Origin: Acanthaster planci
Taxonomy: Eukaryota; Echinodermata; Asteroidea; Valvatida; Acanthasteridae
DNA: 43,155 nt
Assembly: GCF_001949145.1 (NCBI RefSeq)
Contig: NW_019091442.1
Coordinates: 730,246-773,400 of the forward strand
Direction: 5' to 3'
Shown: positions 23,001 to 32,000 of the stretch, in pieces
Layout of the letters: each line of letters starts with the position of its first letter
How positions within the stretch are numbered: the first letter of the stretch is position 1
Notes under the pieces: model-generated
The model's input: only the letters and a program-made list of their open reading frames with translations
Told to the model about the DNA's origin: nothing
Database searches by the model: none
Made by a program: the position numbers and the translations under genes

Positions 23001-26000
23001 TTCAACTGCCCTGGTAAAAACTGTGGCATGTGTACGCATGTCAACCGGTTCATATACAAAAGGTCCATAGCGTTTACAGGCGTCACCTGTAGCCACGTCT
23101 GTTGTTTGCCAATTGTTTCGATGCAAAGGAGTTGCTGATTGGGGTTTTGTATTACCTTATCAGTTTTGTAAGTGTGGTTTTGCTCCTTAGCAAAATCGGC
23201 TTTTCCAAACAAACGAGGCGGACACCAACATACGTGTAAAAAAAATCTCTGTATCAAACTCAATTATGTCATTATCACAAATGTCACAATGTAAATGTTT
23301 CTTTCTTGCAAATTATTTAAGTTGTGATGACTGAAGAAAGAAGACAACCGGTAACACCACGGAAGTTAAAGGGACTGGTGAGTCTTTCTGTGCCATGTCA
23401 ATCTCAAACAAGCTTTTAAGAGTCTGGATTTTACAGAGGATCATTTCTCAAAAATGACTCAATGTTTCCTCTGCTCATATGATGTCTTTGAGGTATTCAA
23501 AAATGTTTCATCAAAATCCAAGTTTGTCACCTGACAACCAGTAGGTGATTGGATAGGATAGACAGAGCCCGGATTAGAAAGTTCTTTGGAAATAACCTGT
23601 TACTCACCGGGAATACACCACCTGATAGAGCCTTGCCAAGCAGCACCAGATCTGGACGGACATTTTCATGGTCTGCACACAGCCTTTTACCAGTTCTGCA
23701 AAGTCCTGTCTGAACTTCATCAGCAATCATCAACACCTTATATATAAAAACAAAACAACAGACCAATGAACAGGTGCAATTCTCTTAATAAATTGGTTTT
23801 ATTATTCCTGTTGATTTATTCAGTAATGGGAAAGCTGGACTTCAAGAATAAGTCAGATTAAATTTTATCACACATTGGAATTGAAAGAAAAATAGAATAC
23901 ATGCTGATCTACAGGCCGCGACGAATCGCCTGTTTGATAGCCCGGGGCTATCAAATTTTTATTTGGGTAATTAAAATTCAAACTGTCTGTGCCTATTTGA
24001 ACAAATTTGTAAAAGCTTACCTCTATTAGTAAACTAATTGCTTTATGTGCTAAAGCTTAACTTTGAACATCAATTATAATTCCAATATGATAAAAAAGAG
24101 CAAAAGTATTCCAGTCATGTTTCAGTCGTAAGTGCCAACTTTATCCCATAATACCCCATGCATGTGTACGACATTCCAATAGATGCATCTGCCAATTCAC
24201 ACCATTTTCTCTCAGCTGACTGGGGTTTCAGGCCAACCCTCATTTTTCAGTGCAACCCTAAATTTTTATCGGCAAGTTACAAAAACAAATTAAAAAACAA
24301 ACAAATACATAAAAAACAAATCCTAATGTCTTTTCTGTCTTCACAAAATGCAACAGCCTTTTAACGACCTTTTCTCATGTTACAACACTTGTTTTCCTGT
24401 TTTCCTACTTACATTTGCAATTTTTGTAAAGTAACTTCCGAGTTCACATTTGCGTTTTGCTGTTGGGGTGGTGAACAAAGCTCAATGCATTAAACGAAAC
24501 TGCGCTGGTTCCCACCGCACCTTGCCCATGCAAAAGAAAGCATGGTGGAAATGTGGCAACCAGTCTATACATGTACATGTACTGTATGTTCCAGTTGATT
24601 ACTCTACATCGGCTGTACACGCACGCAACCCTAAAGCTGCAGTTCGAAAAAACATCGATAGGATTTCTGCAAGTTAATTCACAGAACTTGGTCTCTTGTC
24701 TGTGTATGTATTTTCTGTGTTCATGAGTTTAATTTGAGGTTGTTTTGCTCGTACTTGAAGTGAGCGTGTTTCGACAATTTCCTGCCGCAGCACAATGTTT
24801 ATCACCTGCCGGTCTGAATGCATCACACATGCTTACCACGCGACACACGGACATTGTTGGCCTGTTTGTTGTCCGAACTGTCTGAGTAGCACTGGGTGAA
24901 TTGTCCATAATTCTTGTGAATTGTGGACTGTAGAAATTTTTACATAGATTATGACAGGTTTTCATTACTTTTTGAGATAATTTTGGAAGCTGTCGTCCCC
25001 ATTCATGCCATTGAATCAGCACAAAAAAAATTGACATGAAAAAAATTTCCAACCAACCAAACCTATTTATGAGAGGCATGTAACCAGAAGCACAAATATT
25101 TGGGGGGCCTAATTAAAGACGGTGTGCGTGCAGTAGGCTTAAGTTAAATAACCATTATAATCGTGGATTCTGAGAAATCTTGGGCAAGTGTTGATCCAGT
25201 TTGGGCAAGCAAATTTATAGCATGGCTAGCCCAATTGACCTACAGGTACATGTGCTTGTTCAATATCACTGACACTGCTGTGGGTACAATTTACATTTCA
25301 GTGATGACATGTAATACGGGGATTCACAATAGTGCGCCACCAAGAGTTTGCAATACGTTGGCCAATCATAACGCGCAAAATTTGTCGACCCTTTCCAAAC
25401 ACGCACTGGGTCGACAAATTTTGCGCATTGTGATTGGCCAATGCGTTGCAAACTCTTAGTGGCGCACTTTTGTGAAACGGCCGTATTGGCATACACATGC
25501 ATACTAACATTGTTCCTGGTGCACAGCTCTTTTACACCACGCAGATAGCCAGGATCTGGCACAACCACACCTGCCTCACCCTGAATTGGTTCTACCATAA
25601 AGGCAACCACATTGGGATCCTCTAACGATTTCTGAAATAAATAAAAGGTGAAAAAAGTGAGAAAACAAGAGACATCTTGACAATATCAGCTTTATTCTGA
25701 TGCTTTTCCTTCTACACTTACATATGTATATTTAAAAGTAGACTGTTGGGTATCGGGTATACAGAGTTTGGTTTGATTCTGGTTCATTTCTCTTCACAAA
25801 TGACATGATGGCAGTTAAACAAATTACCAGCAGAAAGGATCCTGATGGTAAATGTGTTTTAATGCCATTTGTTGACTATCACAATGGACCTTTCCCATGA
25901 AATATGCAAATAAGGCAGGCGCATGCGCAGTACTACCACTGGTTGGCAAAGTTGCTTAAATCTATGATGTAACAATATAAATCTCCATGCGGGTGCAACT

Positions 26001-29000
26001 ATGAGCTCATACACGCCGTTTCTGTACTAATATAGTTTGACATGAGTGCCAAACTTAAAGGCAAAGGAACTGTTACTTTTCAACCTCAGGGCATTGAAAA
26101 CTTCACTTAGTTTCAAGAAAACCCGGCTGAATTATTGGACGAAGGCTCTAATGCAGCTTTGATTGACCTTCAACGCACCAGGTTATGGCTAGAGCACCTC
26201 TCCTGCTCTACCCACAGTGTTGGCGGCCACACTTGCCAACCATATAATATAATATGTGCGCAAGTGCCAAAATATGCAAACAAATAGAAACCTCAACAAA
26301 CGGGGGAAAAATGTAAGACTTTGGGACGACATTTGAATTTCTCTCCTTCCATTGATTATTATTAGCACTACCCCGGTACATGTATTTGCTATGACGAAGG
26401 TAACCAGACACAGAGGCATTAAATTAATTTGGCTGAAAGATTCAAATAAAATATTAAGCCAATCTAAAGATGAAAAGTTTATAGAGAGGCTAATACCATA
26501 CCATACCTCTAGTGCTCCCAAGTCATTATATGGAATGATCTCAAATCCTGGCATGTAAGGACCAAAACCTTCGTAGCTGCTAGGATCTGTAGAAGATGAA
26601 ATTGCAGCCAATGTACGACCCCAGAAGTTACCTTCAGCAAAGATGATCTTGGCCTGATTGGGGGGAACTCCTTTCACTGAGTAACCCCACTTCCTTGCTA
26701 ATTTGCATGCAGTTTCACCTGCCTCTACTCCTATCAAGTATGATAATATGCAGAAACCAGTGTGTTATTTGTGGATATGTTAGTGAATACATCTACACAA
26801 GAATTCCAAAGCAAAATGACCATCCACTGACTCACAATTCTCTGTCATTTGGTGTTCTCAATTATTAATACCTGTAAGTAGGGTGTTTTGTTTTTGTACT
26901 TTTGTGCCTGTTTTTTCCCTGCTTTGGTCTTATATCCCAAATTTCATCAGTAAGCTACTCCTGGCATAAAATCAAAGTCATACAAAACTGAATCTAAACA
27001 CAGTCAAAGAACAAACGGCAAAGGTCCTTGGTAAAGACAGACACACAGGTTATTATGACATCCCATGATTTATTATAACATTTTGAATATTCACTTGAAC
27101 ACAGTGACTTTATGCACAGTTTCCAAGGTGCCTCTTTGGTCACTTATCAATCTTAAATCTTCCTTAAATTTGGCCAAACAAGGACTGCAATGCATTTTTC
27201 CATAACAATGACATAATAATAACGATATCCTTAGGTCTGAAATTACAAGTAACTGAAGTTTGATCATCGTAATTTTTACAAATCCATATACCGGGTATAT
27301 ACAAAATCCATCAAGAGTTCCAAGGACCTCCTTTTTGCAGCAAGCGATAGAGTAATTACATGTACATGTAGGTCTTCATTTTTTGTCACACCAGTAGTCA
27401 CCTAACCCGACCCTTGCTTCTGGTTGAAACCAGAGGTGCTTATTATTTAAAATGGTAAAATAGAAATTTGCTTTCAATTGTATTTTAAGTCTGGGGTCAA
27501 TTACTGTTCCTCAAAACTCTGACCGGTGACATCATGAAATACTCAAGCACCCTCTGGTGACAGGTTGAGAGAAATGTATTAAGAGTTGATGTCTGCGGTG
27601 AACTTTGCCAGAATCACTTGAATATTGGCTGATCTAAATGTACAATGACCTTCATGCCTACATGTACATGTACCACACGTGTGAAACTTCACTCAGGCAG
27701 ATAATCTAATCAGACCGAAGTTACAATGAAAAGACCTTTCATTTTCAAAAATCGCTCAAACAAATCAATCCTAACAGCCGTAACAGTCTTGAAATGCCAA
27801 CCCAATGATAGAGGAAATATTGGTGTTCATTGTCCTTGATGTTGAGCTTGTCTTATTGTTCACAGACATGACACCCAAATGACAAAAATGAGAGATGACC
27901 TCGGGTACACTGTATTAAATCCACTGAGAAAATAACAAACCTGTGTTCATGGGCAGCACCTTGTCATAACCAAACAATGTTGTAATGTACTGCTCATACT
28001 GCCCTAGCAATTCCGCATAGAAAGCACGTGATGTTAGAGTAAGAACTGCTGCTTGTTCCTGGAGTGCATCCACAATCTTGGGATGACAGTGGCCCTGGTT
28101 AACAGCACTGTATGCACTCAGAAAATCATAGTAGCGTTTGCCTTCGCAATCCCACACAAATACACCTGAAACAAAGAAAATTGAACAGTAAGGGACAAGT
28201 ACATACACACTACATACATGTACATGTACATGTATGGAACATTTACTGATATGTGCATGTATGTACACTGTACACGTAGATTGAGGCTAGTGGCATGCAT
28301 AAACATTGTTCATGTGTAATACATGTACATGTATTATGGTACATGCAAACATCCAATGGGAATCAGATACAGTACATGTACATTAACCTGATTCTTACAA
28401 ATCAGTGAAGTAGCACTACAACGTATCTCTCAAATCTTCACTAAACAAGACGAGGATTATGAGCAATTCCACTCTGATTTTGTGCTCTTAACCACTATTG
28501 GGATTATTTTCAGCCAGAAATTCTGACTTTCAGAAAAGGTAGGGTAGAGTGCCGTAGTAAATGTTTGATACACCTGCACAACCAAATAAGACTACAACAG
28601 TACTTCTCCCAAGAGTCATTTCTGTACAATACATCTTACCACGGCCTCAAATATAAACATGGAGGAGCTACATGTACATATTTGCAGCCACAGCAAGGAC
28701 ACCGAGATGAGTTGAGGCACTTGACCTTTTTTAATCAAGCTGTGCCCAAGTATAGCCAGATTGTGTTTGTTACGAGTGGAAATATCACAAAGTTCATCTG
28801 GCAATAACACATGGTAGCAAACCAAAACTTATACAAAGAAAAAACAATCAAGTTGGAATGGGACAAATCAATTACAGGGTGGATCATGGGAGGCAAGAGG
28901 GCATAAAAGGACAAGAATTTTTGTGTGTTTTTTTTTAATGAGAGAATGGAGATTTTTTTTGTCCATTTCATTTCCTTTCCTTCAAAATGCTTGTGAAAAT

Positions 29001-32000
29001 ACATACTATTGTAGTACCAGTACATGTATGTACGATTTTGGCTGAACTGTCTCGCAAAAATAGGCACTGCGCAAGAACGGTATGTTCGATTTTCACAAAA
29101 TTTGTGTCAAATGAATTCTCAGTTTACTCTAAAAACTACTGAAGGCTCAGTTCCTGAAAAAAATGCAGTGGCAATATCAAAAAAGTTGTTAGGAGCCCCT
29201 CCCCAACCTTTTTAGGACAATCCTTCATTGGCTGGCTCAATGAACTTCAATACAAATCCCCAACTGTAACATATTTTTAAAATTTGTCCTGGAGTGCAAA
29301 GTGCTTACATGTAGGTTATTGATCTTTGGCAAAAACTGTAATAGTTCAGCTGCTCCACCATTGTATTGCTTCAGCCATGTCAGCAGAAAATAGGGCTCTC
29401 TCAATGACAGGAAACAATCTGATTTAGATTTTAAAAATCTGTTTATCAACCCTACTCCACAGTAAATCATTCAACCATCTCAAGTACTGTATTAAATCAA
29501 CCAGGTCTTTGTCTGTTGGACATAAGACATCTACAAAAAGGAACACTTTCACTAGGAACTCCACAGTAAATCATTCAACCATCTCTGCATCAAGTACTCC
29601 ATTAAATCAACCAGGTCTTTGTCTGTTGGACAGAGGACATCTACAAAAAAGAACACTTCACTAGGAACTCCATCGCATCCACGGCATTGCAATGCAATGG
29701 ATACAAGTCACTGCAAGAATCAAAGATACTAGAAGTACTACCATGACTACTGGCTTGTGGGTCTCCTATACCAAAGTGTAAGGAGTTGCTATTGTTTTGT
29801 GAAAGTCTTGAGGTCTGATTCTAATTGTTTGTTTAATGAGGATTTCAATTAGTGCATTACCCCCTCTCTGAGGGGCAACGTATGGTACTTGTGGTACCCT
29901 GGCCCCTGACAGCCTGCACATGATATTACAAGTGACACTGTCAATTTTAATCAAAGATTTTGTTTAGAGGATGCATTTTGATAAAAACCCATCATTATTT
30001 CTAGTTTATTCTCAGACTCAAATGAATCCAAAAGAAGGCAAAATTAAGTTGAAGACTCTTGAGACAGCTATAATTGTACACATGGGCAGACTGGGAAAAC
30101 TAGAATGGCAAAGCCACCATGGCTCGCTGCTTGTTATGAATTTGAATTTCTTTTTGTGATTACAGGAAAGAGACATCCAAGTTATACAAATATGGTAACT
30201 AAATCAAACAAGTAAATACTAACAAAACTTCATCAAAATTTTTTACAAGATTGGTTGACAGACGACTGCAATACAGATGTACATGTACAAGCTTTTTATC
30301 GACCTTAGCAATACAATTCATTGTACTCTAGGAAAAAAACCTAATCGGTGCTGTGTGCAGACTGTGTTTTGAAAGGCGCCTGTCATTTAAAAGTAAATCA
30401 ACAAAGACTGCCACCAAGGGAGATACAGGTACAAAGGCTTCACAGTTCTTTACAGGAGAGAGGAATGCCTATAAAATGTGGGTCCAGCTAGTACAGTCAG
30501 ACTAGACCTGGATGATTATATACATGTAAGTAGTGCATCTGTGAGTTTAACAAATGGTGCATAATTAAAATTCCTCTTAAGTATTGGGTGCCTGTAGAGT
30601 TCTGCCCATCATCCTATCCATTTTCTAATCCACCTCCTCCCCATCATCCCATCCATTACCTACTCTACCCCCTCCCCTTCATCCTATCCATCTCCTGCGC
30701 CGCACCCTCCCCATCATCCTATCCATCTCCTACTCCACCCCCTCCCCATCATCCTATCCATCNNNNNNNNNNNNNNNNNNNNNNNNNNNNNNNNNNNNNN
30801 NNNNNNNNNNNNNNNNNNNNNNNNNNNNNNNNNNNNNNNNNNNNNNNNNNNNNNNNNNNNNNNNNNNNNNNNNNNNNNNNNNNNNNNNNNNNNNNNNNNN
30901 NNNNNNNNNNNNNNNNNNNNNNNNNNNNNNNNNNNNNNNNNNNNNNNNNNNNNNNNNNNNNNNNNNNNNNNNNNNNNNNNNNNNNNNNNNNNNNNNNNNN
31001 NNNNNNNNNNNNNNNNNNNNNNNNNNNNNNNNNNNNNNNNNNNNNNNNNNNNNNNNNNNNNNNNNNNNNNNNNNNNNNNNNNNNNNNNNNNNNNNNNNNN
31101 NNNNNNNNNNNNNNNNNNNNNNNNNNNNNNNNNNNNNNNNNNNNNNNNNNNNNNNNNNNNNNNNNNNNNNNNNNNNNNNNNNNNNNNNNNNNNNNNNNNN
31201 NNNNNNNNNNNNNNNNNNNNNNNNNNNNNNNNNNNNNNNNNNNNNNNNNNNNNNNNNNNNNNNNNNNNNNNNNNNNNNNNNNNNNNNNNNNNNNNNNNNN
31301 NNNNNNNNNNNNNNNNNNNNNNNNNNNNNNNNNNNNNNNNNNNNNNNNNNNNNNNNNNNNNNNNNNNNNNNNNNNNNNNNNNNNNNNNNNNNNNNNNNNN
31401 NNNNNNNNNNNNNNNNNNNNNNNNNNNNNNNNNNNNNNNNNNNNNNNNNNNNNNNNNNNNNNNNNNNNNNNNNNNNNNNNNNNNNNNNNNNAATCCAGCC
31501 CAACCATTACGCCAACCTTATCCAGCATTTCATCCACTTTCTACAAACGTGTCTTTGTCCCCATGATCCTCCTCCTACAGGAACCCCTCCCCCAACAAAC
31601 ATCCTAATCTGTCACTTGGAGTCCCCCCCATCCCTTACATTTTCCCCACATACTGTACATGTATGATTTGTATGTGTCTGAACACTGTCTATACATACAT
31701 ACATGTACATAACAGGAGTGCTCAGTACATATGTACTGTATGTACTACAGGGCAAGTACACAATACAATTAAAAACTTTAACATTCAACTTTTATAATTT
31801 TTTCATTAAATTCATAAGTTTCTAAGCATTAATGCCATATGAGACTATTTAACTACTGATGGAATTTCAACAAGAAGCAAACAAGCACTCAATGGCACAT
31901 TTTAACTCCTATGGACCTGCAAGGAAAAACTTTAACATTTATGTAAACTCAGATGGACGGCCAGCCAGACGCACGCCCCTATGGACGGACGGACAGAAGA

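Noticed and set aside
30588-31607. Very long open frames on both strands across 30.6-31.6 kb
   Set aside because: They are open only because they cross 729 N bases and a minisatellite.
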